Part shown: positions 40,793 to 49,823 of the stretch, in pieces | How the letters are laid out: each line of letters starts with the position of its first letter | Position numbering within the stretch: position 1 is the first letter of the stretch | Source: Azospirillum sp. | Lineage (GTDB): Bacteria > Pseudomonadota > Alphaproteobacteria > Azospirillales > Azospirillaceae | Assembly: GCA_016124535.1 (NCBI GenBank) | Contig: WGNK01000023.1 | Span: forward strand, 18,281 to 82,280 | DNA: 64,000 bases | Direction: 5' to 3' | Notes under the pieces: model-generated | Seen by the model: only the letters and a program-made list of their open reading frames with translations | What the model was told of the DNA's origin: nothing | Databases searched by the model: none | Translations under genes and position numbers: made by a program

Positions 40793-42085
40793 GTGATCGT
40801 GGTGCCGCTTGCCGCCGAGTCTGGGGGCGATGCTTTGTCCGAGGAGATGCGCCGGTTGGGGCGCCAGGCGCGGGTGGCCGCGGCGGTGCTGGCAAATACC
40901 TCCGCCGAGGCCAAGAACCAGGCCCTGATCGCGGCGGCGGCGGCCTTGCGGGCCGCGGGCGCGGCGATCCTGGCGGCCAACCGACAGGACGTCGAAGCGG
41001 CAGCCGCGCGCGGTGTTGCGGTCCCGCTGATCGAGCGCTTGCGGCTCGACGAGGCACGGGTCGAGGCGATGGCGCGCGGGTTGGAAGACGTGGCGGCCCT
41101 GCCGGACCCGATCGGCACCGTGCTGGCCGAGTGGTGCCGCCCGAACGGGCTGCGCATCCAGCGGGTGCGGGTGCCGATCGGGGTGATCGGGATCATCTAC
41201 GAGTCCCGTCCCAACGTCACGGCGGACGCCGGTGGCTTGTGCCTGAAATCGGGCAATGCCGCGATCCTGCGCGGCGGCTCGGAGAGTTTTCATTCGTCCC
41301 GCGCGATCGCGGCGGCGCTGGCACAGGGACTCCGGGCCGCAGGGCTGCCGGAGACGGCGATCCAGTTGGTGCCGACCACCGACCGGGCGGCGGTCGGGGT
41401 CATGCTGACCATGGCCGAGGACATCGACGTGATCATCCCGCGCGGCGGCAAGTCGCTGACCTCGCGGGTGGCGGCGGAAAGCCGGGTGCCGGTGATCAAG
41501 CATCTCGACGGCATCTGCCATGTCTATGTCGATGGCGCCGCCGACCTGGCACGGGCGCGGGCGGTGACGCTGAACGCCAAGATGCGGCGCACTTCGATCT
41601 GCGGCGCCGCCGAGACCCTGCTGGTCGACGCCAGGGTGGCCGCCAGCCATCTGCCCTGGCTGGTCCGCGATCTGCTGGAGGCCGGTTGCGAGGTCCGGGG
41701 CGATGCCGCGGTTCAGGCGGTCGACACGCGGGTCAAGGCGGCGGCCGCCGCCGACTGGGACACCGAATACCTGGATGCGATCATCTCGGTACGGCTGGTC
41801 GACGGCGTCGATGGGGCGATCGCCCATATCGAGGCCCACGGCTCGCACCACACCGACAGCATCGTTACCGAGGACACGGCGACGGCTGAACGTTTCCTGG
41901 ACCGGGTCGACAGCGGCATCGTGCTATGGAACGCCTCGACCCAGTTCGCCGACGGCGGCGAGTTCGGCATGGGGGCGGAAATCGGCATCTCGACCGGCAA
42001 GCTGCACGCGCGGGGACCGGTCGGCGCCGAGCAGTTGACCAGCACCAAATACAAGGTGCGCGGAACCGGACAGGTCCGGCCCTGA
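40793..42085 (+). CDS. proA: Glutamate-5-semialdehyde dehydrogenase (gamma-glutamyl phosphate reductase)
   Basis: Second enzyme of proline synthesis, reducing gamma-glutamyl phosphate with NADPH. The 430-residue protein has the aldehyde-dehydrogenase fold, with [20 protein letters not shown], the catalytic Cys in [14 protein letters not shown] and the nearby [12 protein letters not shown] and [24 protein letters not shown] start is used, with GGGGGGA upstream. In many alphaproteobacteria proA follows obgE and proB; neither is upstream here. First gene of a nine-gene plus-strand run to 49809. Confidence 0.96.
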   Translation: MIVVPLAAESGGDALSEEMRRLGRQARVAAAVLANTSAEAKNQALIAAAAALRAAGAAILAANRQDVEAAAARGVAVPLIERLRLDEARVEAMARGLEDVAALPDPIGTVLAEWCRPNGLRIQRVRVPIGVIGIIYESRPNVTADAGGLCLKSGNAAILRGGSESFHSSRAIAAALAQGLRAAGLPETAIQLVPTTDRAAVGVMLTMAEDIDVIIPRGGKSLTSRVAAESRVPVIKHLDGICHVYVDGAADLARARAVTLNAKMRRTSICGAAETLLVDARVAASHLPWLVRDLLEAGCEVRGDAAVQAVDTRVKAAAAADWDTEYLDAIISVRLVDGVDGAIAHIEAHGSHHTDSIVTEDTATAERFLDRVDSGIVLWNASTQFADGGEFGMGAEIGISTGKLHARGPVGAEQLTSTKYKVRGTGQVRP

Positions 42086-42846
42086 GCCGGGTCCCGGTCG
42101 CACCGGGCAGCGTCGCGCCGGCTTGCGCCGGGGGGGCTCTTGTCGGGCGGGGGGCGCCTGGCCCGCTCAGCGGTGCAGCCTGGGCCGGGCTCAAGGTCGG
42201 GGTGCTCGGGGGGTCGTTCAATCCGGCCCATGACGGCCACCGCATGGTCAGCGAGGTCGCCCTGCGCCTGCTTCGGCTCGATCAGGTGTGGTGGCTGGTC
42301 AGCCCGCAGAACCCGCTCAAATCTCCCCAGGACATGGCGGGGCAGGCCCAGCGCCTGATCTGGGCACGGGCGGCGGCGCGCCACCCGCGGATTCTGGCGA
42401 CCACGCTGGAGGCCCGGCTGGGGACCCGCTACACCGCCGACAGCTTGCGGGAATTGGCGCAACGCTATCCGCGCACCCGCTTCGTCTGGCTGATGGGCGC
42501 CGACAATCTGGATCAGGTGCGGCGCTGGCAACACTGGACCAGAATTTTCGCAAGCGTACCGGTTGCCGTGTTCAGCCGCTCACCATATTCATTGAAGGCG
42601 CTGAACGGGATTGCGGCGCGCCGCTTCCGGGCGCGGCGGATCGGCCTGTGCGGAGCAGGACGCCTTGCCGACATGGTCCCGCCGGCCTGGGTGTTTTTTC
42701 GTAACCCGTGGCATCCGGCCTCGGCGACGGCGATCAGAGCCGGTGCCGGCGGCCCGCCGAAACCGGGGCCGTTGAAACCCGGCGAGTTCAAGCCGGGCGA
42801 GTTCAAGCCGGGTCAAACCATGCCGGAGCCACCGGCGACCGATTGA
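42082..42846 (+). CDS. nadD: Nicotinate-mononucleotide adenylyltransferase
   Basis: Makes nicotinic acid adenine dinucleotide in NAD synthesis. The nucleotidyltransferase core is clear: [20 protein letters not shown] (GxFxPxHxGH-type motif), [16 protein letters not shown] and [16 protein letters not shown]. The C-terminal tail has tandem KPGEF repeats. The start is unusual: no ATG, GTG or TTG lies in frame between 41929 and 42201. A CTG at 42082 overlaps the proA stop (CTGA) and is the best placed; a GTG at 42202 would cut into the motif, and an ATG at 41926 is inside proA. Translational coupling to proA is likely. Confidence 0.9.
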   Translation: MSRVPVAPGSVAPACAGGALVGRGAPGPLSGAAWAGLKVGVLGGSFNPAHDGHRMVSEVALRLLRLDQVWWLVSPQNPLKSPQDMAGQAQRLIWARAAARHPRILATTLEARLGTRYTADSLRELAQRYPRTRFVWLMGADNLDQVRRWQHWTRIFASVPVAVFSRSPYSLKALNGIAARRFRARRIGLCGAGRLADMVPPAWVFFRNPWHPASATAIRAGAGGPPKPGPLKPGEFKPGEFKPGQTMPEPPATD

Positions 42847-43292
42847 TGTTCCTTCTGGACGAGGGGTATAGGGCCATAGCGACTTCTTTCACGACTGACG
42901 GCACCGCCGCCGCGGCGCGGCCGGAACCGCCGTCTCCGACCGAGCTCAAGGCGCTGGTCGAGCGGTCGCTCGACGATGATCAGGCCGAGGACGTCGTCAT
43001 CATCGATCTTGGCGGCAAGACCAGCTTCGCCGACTATATGGCGGTGGCGTCGGGGCGCTCCAACCGCCACGTCGGCGCCATGGCAGACAACCTGTGCCAA
43101 CGCTTAAAGCGGGCCGGGATCGCTGAAATCGGTATCGAGGGGATGCCCCATGGCGATTGGGTGCTGGTCGATGCCGGTGACGTTGTGATTCATCTGTTCC
43201 GCCCAGAGGTTCGTAGCTTTTACAACCTGGAGAAGATGTGGGGCGGCATCGGCGACGACGACTCCGGATCTGGTCTGCGCCTGCAGGCCTAG
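42846..43292 (+). CDS. rsfS: Ribosome silencing factor RsfS
   Basis: A 148-residue protein of the RsfS/Iojap family that binds uL14 and blocks subunit joining in starvation. The family domain runs from about residue 35: LKALVERSLDDDQAEDVVII, DLGGKTSFADYMAVASGRSN, GMPHGDWVLVDAGDVVIHLF and RSFYNLEKMWG. The ATG overlaps the nadD stop by one base (TGATG). The N-terminal ~30 residues are variable. Confidence 0.95.
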   Translation: MFLLDEGYRAIATSFTTDGTAAAARPEPPSPTELKALVERSLDDDQAEDVVIIDLGGKTSFADYMAVASGRSNRHVGAMADNLCQRLKRAGIAEIGIEGMPHGDWVLVDAGDVVIHLFRPEVRSFYNLEKMWGGIGDDDSGSGLRLQA

Positions 43293-43366
43293 CCGCAGGC
43301 CGGGGTTGCCCACGATTGGCCAGCCTTGCCAGCCGCCGCACCCCGTCGGAGAGGGGCGATTGAGCG

Positions 43367-43831
43367 ATGCGGCTGGCGCTGGTCGCGGTCGGCCGTGCCC
43401 GCGGCGGTCCGGAACGCAGTTTGTTCGAACAGTATGCCGCCCGGCTGCGACCGCCGCTGACCCTGCGCGAGGTCGAGGCGAAGGGGCGGCCGCCGGCGCT
43501 CGAACTGCGGCGCCAGGAAGGGCAGCTGCTGCTGGCGGCGGTCCCGGAGGGCGCCACGGTGGTGGCACTCGACCCGCGCGGCATCGGTTTGACCAGCGAG
43601 GCCCTGGCGGCCAGGATCGGCACCTGGCGCGATCGCGGCGTTGCCGACTTGGCGTTTTTGATCGGCGGCGCCGATGGACTTGACGAAGGCGTACGACAGC
43701 GGGCCGATTTGGTGCTAGGCTTGGGACCATTGACTTGGCCTCATCTGTTGGTGCGTGGCATGTTGGCGGAGCAACTCTACCGCTGTCAGCAGATATTGGC
43801 CGGTCACCCCTACCACCGTGCCTCGCCTTGA
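43367..43831 (+). CDS. rlmH: 23S rRNA (pseudouridine1915-N3)-methyltransferase RlmH
   Basis: A 154-residue SPOUT-family enzyme. The knot region has FLIGGADGLDEGVRQRADLV, then LGPLTWPHLLVRGMLAEQLY and the end HPYHR. GGAGAGGGG precedes the ATG. It is in the usual order rsfS-rlmH-gpmI. Confidence 0.95.
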   Translation: MRLALVAVGRARGGPERSLFEQYAARLRPPLTLREVEAKGRPPALELRRQEGQLLLAAVPEGATVVALDPRGIGLTSEALAARIGTWRDRGVADLAFLIGGADGLDEGVRQRADLVLGLGPLTWPHLLVRGMLAEQLYRCQQILAGHPYHRASP

Positions 43832-43858
43832 GGTCGCAGCGGAGCAAAGAGGCCGCCG

Positions 43859-43930
43859 ATGTATCTCGTTGTGGTCATTATTCTGGTTATCGTGCTGATT
43901 TTGACGCTAAATCCACCTAAGGGCCACTGA
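43859..43930 (+). CDS. 23-residue membrane microprotein coupled to gpmI
   Basis: A 23-codon frame between rlmH and gpmI. The product is one hydrophobic helix: MYLVVVIILVIVLILTL followed by NPPKGH. AGAGG lies seven bases before the ATG, and the stop overlaps the gpmI start in TGATG, so the spacing is what a coupled gene or leader would have. It could be a real single-pass membrane peptide or a translational leader for gpmI. Family unknown. Confidence 0.55.
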   Translation: MYLVVVIILVIVLILTLNPPKGH

Positions 43931-45573
43931 TGATGCCAAACCAGCCCAAGAGCACTCGTCCGCGACCGGCAGTACTTTGTGTCCTCGATGGTTGGGGCTG
44001 GCGCGATGATCGGGCCGATAATGCGATTGCCCTGGGCAACACGCCGGTGTTCGACCGGCTATGGGCGGCGGGACCCCATACCCTGCTTGACGCCTGCGAA
44101 GAAGAAGTCGGGCTGCCCAAAGGGCAGATCGGGAACTCCGAAGTCGGCCATATGAATCTCGGTGCCGGGCGGGTGGTGTTCCAGGACCTGCCGATGATCG
44201 ACCGGGCGATCAGCACTGGTGAACTTGACCGCAATAGCGGCCTTGCGGAGTTTGCGAATCGACTGCGGTACAGCGGCGGCACCTGCCACTTGCTCGGTCT
44301 GCTGTCACCGGGCGGCGTCCATTGCCACCAGGACCACATGGTGGCGCTCGCCGGCTGGCTCGCCCGGCGCGGCATCGCGGTGGTTATTCATGCCTTTACC
44401 GACGGGCGCGATGTCCCGCCGCAAAGCGGTCGTGACCAGATGGCCGGCTTCCTCCGGGACCTGGCAGGCGTAACCGGGGCAGGCGTAACCGGGGCCGGCG
44501 TAACCGGGGACGGTGCCGCCGGTGTCGGGATCGGCACCGTGATCGGCCGCTATTACGCAATGGATCGGGACAAGCGCTGGGAGCGGGTCGCACGCGCCTG
44601 GGCGGCGATGGTCGCGGCCGAAGGGGATACCGCGGCGGATCCCTTGGAGGTGATGTCGCGCAGCTATGCCGCCGGGATCGGCGACGAGTTCGTGGCGCCG
44701 ACGGTGATTGCCGGCTATCGCGGCATGGCCGATGGCGACGGGCTGCTGATGGCCAATTTCCGGGCCGATCGCGCCCGCGAAATTCTCACCGCTTTGCTCG
44801 ACCCTGCCTTCGACGGCTTCCCGCGGACCGCCACCCCGACCTTCGCCGCAGCGCTCGGTTTGGTCGAATATTCCAGCGCACTCAACCGCTTGCTGCCGGC
44901 GATCTTCCCGCCCAAGCAGATCGCGGACACCCTGGGCGAGGTGGTATCCCGCGCTGGGCTGACCCAGCTGCGGATTGCCGAGACCGAGAAGTACCCCCAC
45001 GTCACCTTCTTCTTCAATGGCGGTGAAGAGCGGCAGTATCCCGGCGAGGAGCGGATTCTGGTGCCCTCGCCCAAGGTCGCGACCTACGACCTGCAGCCGG
45101 AGATGTCGGCGCGGGAAGTCACCGATCGGGTGGTCGAGGCGATCGACTCCGCCCGCTTCGACCTGATCGTGATCAATTTCGCCAACCCCGACATGGTCGG
45201 CCATACCGGCTTTCTCGACGCCGCGATCAAGGCGGTCGAGGCGGTCGATCAGTGCCTCGGCCGGCTGGAGGCGGCGGTGCGCCGCCAGGGCGGCGTCTTG
45301 CTGGTCACCGCCGATCATGGCAATTGCGAGCTGATGCGCGATCCTGAGACCGGCGGGCCCCACACCGCCCATACTTTGGACAAGGTTCCGCTGATCCTGG
45401 TCAATGGCCCGGCGGCGGTCGGGGTACGACCCGGTCGGCTGGCCGATATCGCGCCGACCCTGCTCGCCCTGATCGGGCTCGCGCAGCCGCCGGTGATGAC
45501 CGGGTGCAGTCTGATCGAACCGGCGGCCGGCCGCCAGGCGGATGGACAATCGGCCCGGCAAGCCGCGGAATGA
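43930..45573 (+). CDS. gpmI: 2,3-bisphosphoglycerate-independent phosphoglycerate mutase
   Basis: A 547-residue, manganese-dependent alkaline-phosphatase-superfamily enzyme of glycolysis. Motifs: VLCVLDGWGW, IGNSEVGHMNLGAGR (nucleophile Ser), GVHCHQDHM, FTDGRDVPPQSG, NFRADRARE and VTADHGNCELM, all present. A loop after residue ~175 contains three five-residue repeats (AGVTG) encoded by three 15-bp units at 44467-44511, and makes the protein longer than usual (about 515). The first Met is at 43930, within TGATGATG; the second is also possible. Confidence 0.96.
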   Translation: MMPNQPKSTRPRPAVLCVLDGWGWRDDRADNAIALGNTPVFDRLWAAGPHTLLDACEEEVGLPKGQIGNSEVGHMNLGAGRVVFQDLPMIDRAISTGELDRNSGLAEFANRLRYSGGTCHLLGLLSPGGVHCHQDHMVALAGWLARRGIAVVIHAFTDGRDVPPQSGRDQMAGFLRDLAGVTGAGVTGAGVTGDGAAGVGIGTVIGRYYAMDRDKRWERVARAWAAMVAAEGDTAADPLEVMSRSYAAGIGDEFVAPTVIAGYRGMADGDGLLMANFRADRAREILTALLDPAFDGFPRTATPTFAAALGLVEYSSALNRLLPAIFPPKQIADTLGEVVSRAGLTQLRIAETEKYPHVTFFFNGGEERQYPGEERILVPSPKVATYDLQPEMSAREVTDRVVEAIDSARFDLIVINFANPDMVGHTGFLDAAIKAVEAVDQCLGRLEAAVRRQGGVLLVTADHGNCELMRDPETGGPHTAHTLDKVPLILVNGPAAVGVRPGRLADIAPTLLALIGLAQPPVMTGCSLIEPAAGRQADGQSARQAAE

Positions 45574-45617
45574 CGATGGAGGTCTCCCGGTGACGGGCTC
45601 GACCCAGAGACGGTAGG

Positions 45618-47024
45618 ATGGTGGCCGGGGCGGGCACCGCGATCATCGGTGGCAGCAGTCGCCGGTGTGCCTGGTGGCTCCGGGTCGCCGCCTGCGGCGC
45701 GATCGCGTTCCTGCCGGCGCTGCCGGCTTTCGCGACGGAGCCGCCACCGGATCAGACCCTGCGCCGAGTCCAGGAGGACTTGGCGCAGGGTCGCGAACGC
45801 CAGCGCGAGCTTGGCCACAAGGCCGAGGCGCTCGATCACGAATTGGCCGAATTGCGCTCACGGCTGGTTGCCGCAGCCGATGAGGCGGCGCGCCAGGATG
45901 CCGAATTGCACCGGGTCGAGGCCGCCGAGGCTGGTCTGGCGGCCGAGGAATCGGACCGCAGTCACCGGCTGGATGGCGAACGCCGCCGCATTGCCGAGCT
46001 GACCGGGGCGCTCCTGCGGCTGTCGCGCATCCCGCCCGAAGCGATGATTGCACGGCCCGAGGCGCCGCTGGATCTGGTCCGTGCCGCGGTGCTGCTGCGC
46101 GCGGCCCTCCCGGCCTTGCGCCAGCGCGCCGACGTGCTCGCCGCCGCGGTTGCCCAGTTGCAGGACATCCGGACCCGTCTGGCCCTGCAGCGCGAACGAG
46201 TCGCGGCGGCCCGGAGCATTCTCAGCGAGCGCCATGCCGAGGTTGCGGCGTTGGTCGCACGGCGCGAGCAGCTGCTGCAGCTGACCGCGGCGCAGCGCCA
46301 GGACGTGGCCCAGCGAATGGCGGTTCTGGCCGGTCAGGTATCGGATCTGCGCCAATTGATCGATCAGCTGGAGGTCGATAAGCGGGCGGCTGAAGCGGCG
46401 GCCCGGGCCGAGGCCGAGCGCCGGGCCGAAGCGGAGCGCCGGGCCGAAGCGGAACGCCAGCCGGCGGCGGCCGGCCAGCCGCCGCAGCAAGCCGAGCCGC
46501 CGCGGACGGAGCCTGCAGCGCCGCCCGCCCCGGAGGTCGTGACGGTGCCGGCAGGGGCGCCGGCAGCGGCGCCGGCAGCGACACCGACCGTGATCGCGGT
46601 TGGATCGCCCCCGGCACCCTCGCCACCGGTCGCCGACCCGCGACTGCCGGCCAGCGGGGTGGTGGTGGTCGGCTATGGCGAGCTCGACCGATTCGGGGCG
46701 GCCAGCCGGGGGGTGCATATCCGCACCCGTCCGGGCACGCCGGTGGTGGCGCCGCGCGAGGGGGTGATCCGCTTCGCCGGCCGCTTCCGGACCTACGGGC
46801 AGCTCTTGATCGTTGAACACGGGAATGGATATCATAGTCTTATTGCCGGGCTCGGACGGATCGACGGCGGTGTCGGTCAGCACGTCTCGGCGGGGGAGCC
46901 GATCGGTGCGACCGCAGATTCGGCAGACGGCGCACAAGATCTCTATTATGAATTGAGGCGGAACGGCCAGCCCATCGACCCACGGCATGGCTTCGGCGAC
47001 CCGCACGGGAAAGGACAAGGTTGA
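45618..47024 (+). CDS. envC: EnvC-like murein hydrolase activator (degenerate M23 domain)
   Basis: A 468-residue exported protein: signal peptide (residues ~1-40), long coiled coil (~45-290, including AEAERRAEAERRAEAERQ), Pro/Ala-rich linker and C-terminal LytM/M23 domain. The active-site residues of a true M23 peptidase are missing: RGVHIRTRPGTPVVAP lacks the metal His/Asp of the first motif and YYELRRNGQ replaces the HxH of the last. It should therefore activate division amidases rather than cut peptidoglycan. It precedes ctp, as in many alphaproteobacteria. Confidence 0.88.
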   Translation: MVAGAGTAIIGGSSRRCAWWLRVAACGAIAFLPALPAFATEPPPDQTLRRVQEDLAQGRERQRELGHKAEALDHELAELRSRLVAAADEAARQDAELHRVEAAEAGLAAEESDRSHRLDGERRRIAELTGALLRLSRIPPEAMIARPEAPLDLVRAAVLLRAALPALRQRADVLAAAVAQLQDIRTRLALQRERVAAARSILSERHAEVAALVARREQLLQLTAAQRQDVAQRMAVLAGQVSDLRQLIDQLEVDKRAAEAAARAEAERRAEAERRAEAERQPAAAGQPPQQAEPPRTEPAAPPAPEVVTVPAGAPAAAPAATPTVIAVGSPPAPSPPVADPRLPASGVVVVGYGELDRFGAASRGVHIRTRPGTPVVAPREGVIRFAGRFRTYGQLLIVEHGNGYHSLIAGLGRIDGGVGQHVSAGEPIGATADSADGAQDLYYELRRNGQPIDPRHGFGDPHGKGQG

Positions 47025-47026
47025 GA

Positions 47027-48439
47027 ATGATCAAGGTCACGACTGCCGCCATGCTGGCGGTGCTGCTGCTCTTGTCGCCCATCCGCGCCAGCGCCGAATC
47101 GAACACCACGGAAACCTATCGACAGTTGAACCTGTTCGGCGATGTGTTCGAGCGGGTGCGTGCGGAATATGTCGAGAAGGTCTCCGACGAGCAGCTGATC
47201 GAGGCCGCGATCAACGGCATGCTGACATCGCTGGACCCCCATTCCAGCTATCTCAACCGCAAGAATTTCCAGGACATGCAGGTGCAGACCCGCGGTGAAT
47301 TCGGCGGATTGGGCATCGAAGTCACCATGGAAAACGGCGTGATCAAGGTGGTCTCGCCGATCGATGATACCCCGGCATTTCGCGCCGGGCTGCAGCCCGG
47401 CGACCTGATCACCCATCTGAACGGCGAGCCGGTGCTGGGCCTGACCCTGAATGATGCCGTGGAGAAGATGCGCGGGCCGGCGGGCTCCGACATCAAGGTC
47501 ACGGTGCGCCGGGGCGAAACCCGCGAGCCGTTCGACGTCAGCATCACCCGTGCCGTGATCAAGATTCAATCGGTGCGGTCGCGCGTCGAGAGCGATGTCG
47601 GCTATCTGCGCATCACCACCTTCAACGAGCAGACCCAGAGCGGGCTCGACCGGGCGATCGCCAAGATCAAGGAGCAGCTGGGCGACAAGGTGAAGGGCTA
47701 TATCCTGGACCTGCGCAACAATCCGGGCGGGCTGCTCGACCAGGCGGTCTCGGTGTCGGACACCTTCCTCGACCATGGCGAGATCGTGTCGACCCGCGGT
47801 CGGAAATCCGAAGACGGCCAGCGCTACAATGCCAAAGCCGGCGACGGCATCGGCGGCTTGCCGCTGATCGTGCTGATCAATGGCGGTTCGGCCTCGGCGT
47901 CGGAAATCGTCGCCGGCGCCTTGCAGGACCATCATCGGGCGGTGGTCCTGGGCACCCAGTCGTTCGGCAAGGGCTCGGTCCAGACGATCATTCCCCTGCC
48001 GGGGGTGGGCGCGATCCGGTTGACCACGGCACGCTATTACACGCCGTCGGGGCGCTCGATCCAGCAGCTCGGGATTACTCCCGACATCGAGGTGCACCAG
48101 GCCAAGCTTGAAGAAATCGACAATATCGCCGGTCGTCGGCGTGAGGCGGATCTGCGAGGTGCGCTGCGCAACGACAACCAGGCAAACCAGGGGCAGGCAA
48201 ACCAGGGGCCGGCCGGCCAGGGACAATCGGCACCGGGCGACGGGGCTCCGACGCAGCCGGCGGCGCCGGCCGATGGCGCCGCGAAACCGGAAAGCAGCAC
48301 GGGCCCGGCGGGTGACGGCGATGCCGCGCCGGCCGGGGCCGCGGGCAAGCCGGCGGCCGCGCCGTTTGACTACCAGCTGGCTCGTGCCGTCGATCTGTTG
48401 CGCGGCGTCGCCCTGTTCAATACCCGCGCCGCCAATTGA
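47027..48439 (+). CDS. ctpA: Carboxy-terminal processing protease (S41A)
   Basis: A 470-residue periplasmic protease. After a signal peptide (cleavage near ASA-ES) come a helical segment, the PDZ domain (GGLGIEVTMENGVIKVVSPI...GDLITHLNGEPV) and the protease core with the catalytic Ser in GGSASASEIVAGAL and Lys in SFGKGSVQT. The C-terminal ~80 residues are Gln/Ala/Pro-rich with two 15-bp repeats at 48179-48208. The ATG at 47027 is preferred over the TTG at 47021; the gene starts two bases after envC. Confidence 0.95.
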   Translation: MIKVTTAAMLAVLLLLSPIRASAESNTTETYRQLNLFGDVFERVRAEYVEKVSDEQLIEAAINGMLTSLDPHSSYLNRKNFQDMQVQTRGEFGGLGIEVTMENGVIKVVSPIDDTPAFRAGLQPGDLITHLNGEPVLGLTLNDAVEKMRGPAGSDIKVTVRRGETREPFDVSITRAVIKIQSVRSRVESDVGYLRITTFNEQTQSGLDRAIAKIKEQLGDKVKGYILDLRNNPGGLLDQAVSVSDTFLDHGEIVSTRGRKSEDGQRYNAKAGDGIGGLPLIVLINGGSASASEIVAGALQDHHRAVVLGTQSFGKGSVQTIIPLPGVGAIRLTTARYYTPSGRSIQQLGITPDIEVHQAKLEEIDNIAGRRREADLRGALRNDNQANQGQANQGPAGQGQSAPGDGAPTQPAAPADGAAKPESSTGPAGDGDAAPAGAAGKPAAAPFDYQLARAVDLLRGVALFNTRAAN

Positions 48440-48489
48440 GCCGGTGACACCGCCCGACGGGCTCAATCGGCTGAGAGGGGACTGACGTC

Positions 48490-49809
48490 GTGGCCTCGGC
48501 CATCCTGGGCAGGCTTAAGGCGCGGCTTGGCGGTGGCCGCCGGTTTCGACGGCCGGACGTCGCCAGGGAGCGGCCGCGATGGGCCAGGGAGCGGCCGCCA
48601 TGGCTGCGGCTGCTGGTTCAGAAGCTTCCGCTGGTGCTCGCCGTTGTGGCTTTCGGTGTTGCCCTGGCGGTGGCCGGCTGGCTGTTCCTGAGCAGCGACG
48701 ACACCCTGGCGCGGCGTGCCGCCATGGTGCCGTACCTGGTGGTGGATGTGACCGCTCCCGGCGATGCGACCGGGCCCGGCCGGCCGATTGCCAAACCGGG
48801 GGAAGACGGCGCGGCTAAACCCGTGGCCACGCCCGCAGAAGCGACGCCGGCCAAGCCCGATGGCGAGACGTCGGGGAAACCGTCGGCCCCTCCTCATGAC
48901 GCGCCCCATGAGGCGCCCCATGAGGCCCCTCAGGACGCGCCAAAGGATCAGACTGCGGCGCCCCCCGGACCGCCGCCGCCGCAGATGCGCGCCGATGGCA
49001 CCGTGGTGCTGACCCCGGCGCCGGTGCCGGAAATTACCGAGGATACGCCGGACGGTCCGCTGCCCCGGATCTCCAGTGACGGCAGACAGCCGTGGCGGAC
49101 CTATGCCCGGCCGTTTCCGGGACCCGACCAAGGGCCGCGACTGGCGATCGTGATCAGCGATCTCGGGCTGTCCGGGGCGGTCACCTCCAACGCTCTGGCC
49201 AAATTGCCGGGGGTCGTCACTTTGGCCTTCCTCCCCTACGCCGATCGCCTGGACAGCTGGGTCGATGCCGCGCGCCGGCAGGGCCACGAAATCTTGCTGG
49301 CCTTGCCGATGGAATCCACCGAACGGACCTACGATCCGGGACCGCGCACCCTGCGGGTCGGCCTGCCGGCGGCAAGCAATATCGAACGCCTGGAATGGGC
49401 GCTGAGCCGGGTTGCCGGCTATGTCGGGGTCACCAGCCTCAGCGGCAGCCGCTTCATGACCGAGACCAGCAGCGTGCAGCCGGTGATCGACGTGCTGAAA
49501 AAGCGGGGGCTGATGCTGTTCGACAGCCGCGTCGCCGGCAACAGCGTCGGTGCCGCAATCGCCGCCGAGCGCAAATTGCCCTGGGCGATGGCCAATCTGA
49601 TCATCGACGCCGATCCGTCGCGCGGGACGATCGATGCCCAGCTGCGCAAGCTGGAGGACATCGCACTCGCCGAAGGGGCGGCGATCGGTATCGGCCAGCC
49701 CTATCCGTCGACGATCGAGCGCGTCGCCCAATGGCTGCCCACGGTGACCGACCGTAAGCTGGTGATGGCACCGGTTTCGGCGATCGTCGGCCGGCAAAAG
49801 CTACCCTGA
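48490..49809 (+). CDS. Divergent polysaccharide deacetylase family protein (YibQ type)
   Basis: A 439-residue protein: basic cytoplasmic N-terminus, one transmembrane segment (~44-68), Pro/Ala-rich linker (with HEAP repeats), and a C-terminal divergent polysaccharide deacetylase domain (RLAIVISDLGLSGAVT; VTLAFLPYADRLDSWVDAAR; GSRFMTET; LMLFDSRVAGNS). It follows ctp, the standard envC-ctp-yibQ order. Catalytic activity in this family is not established. Starts at GTG with GAGAGGGGA upstream. rppH, which often follows, is absent. Confidence 0.88.
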   Translation: MASAILGRLKARLGGGRRFRRPDVARERPRWARERPPWLRLLVQKLPLVLAVVAFGVALAVAGWLFLSSDDTLARRAAMVPYLVVDVTAPGDATGPGRPIAKPGEDGAAKPVATPAEATPAKPDGETSGKPSAPPHDAPHEAPHEAPQDAPKDQTAAPPGPPPPQMRADGTVVLTPAPVPEITEDTPDGPLPRISSDGRQPWRTYARPFPGPDQGPRLAIVISDLGLSGAVTSNALAKLPGVVTLAFLPYADRLDSWVDAARRQGHEILLALPMESTERTYDPGPRTLRVGLPAASNIERLEWALSRVAGYVGVTSLSGSRFMTETSSVQPVIDVLKKRGLMLFDSRVAGNSVGAAIAAERKLPWAMANLIIDADPSRGTIDAQLRKLEDIALAEGAAIGIGQPYPSTIERVAQWLPTVTDRKLVMAPVSAIVGRQKLP

Positions 49810-49823
49810 GCCGTGCGGGCCGT

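Noticed and set aside
45618..47024. Active M23 endopeptidase
   Set aside because: Metal-binding His/Asp residues of both motifs are missing; EnvC-type activator is the better call.
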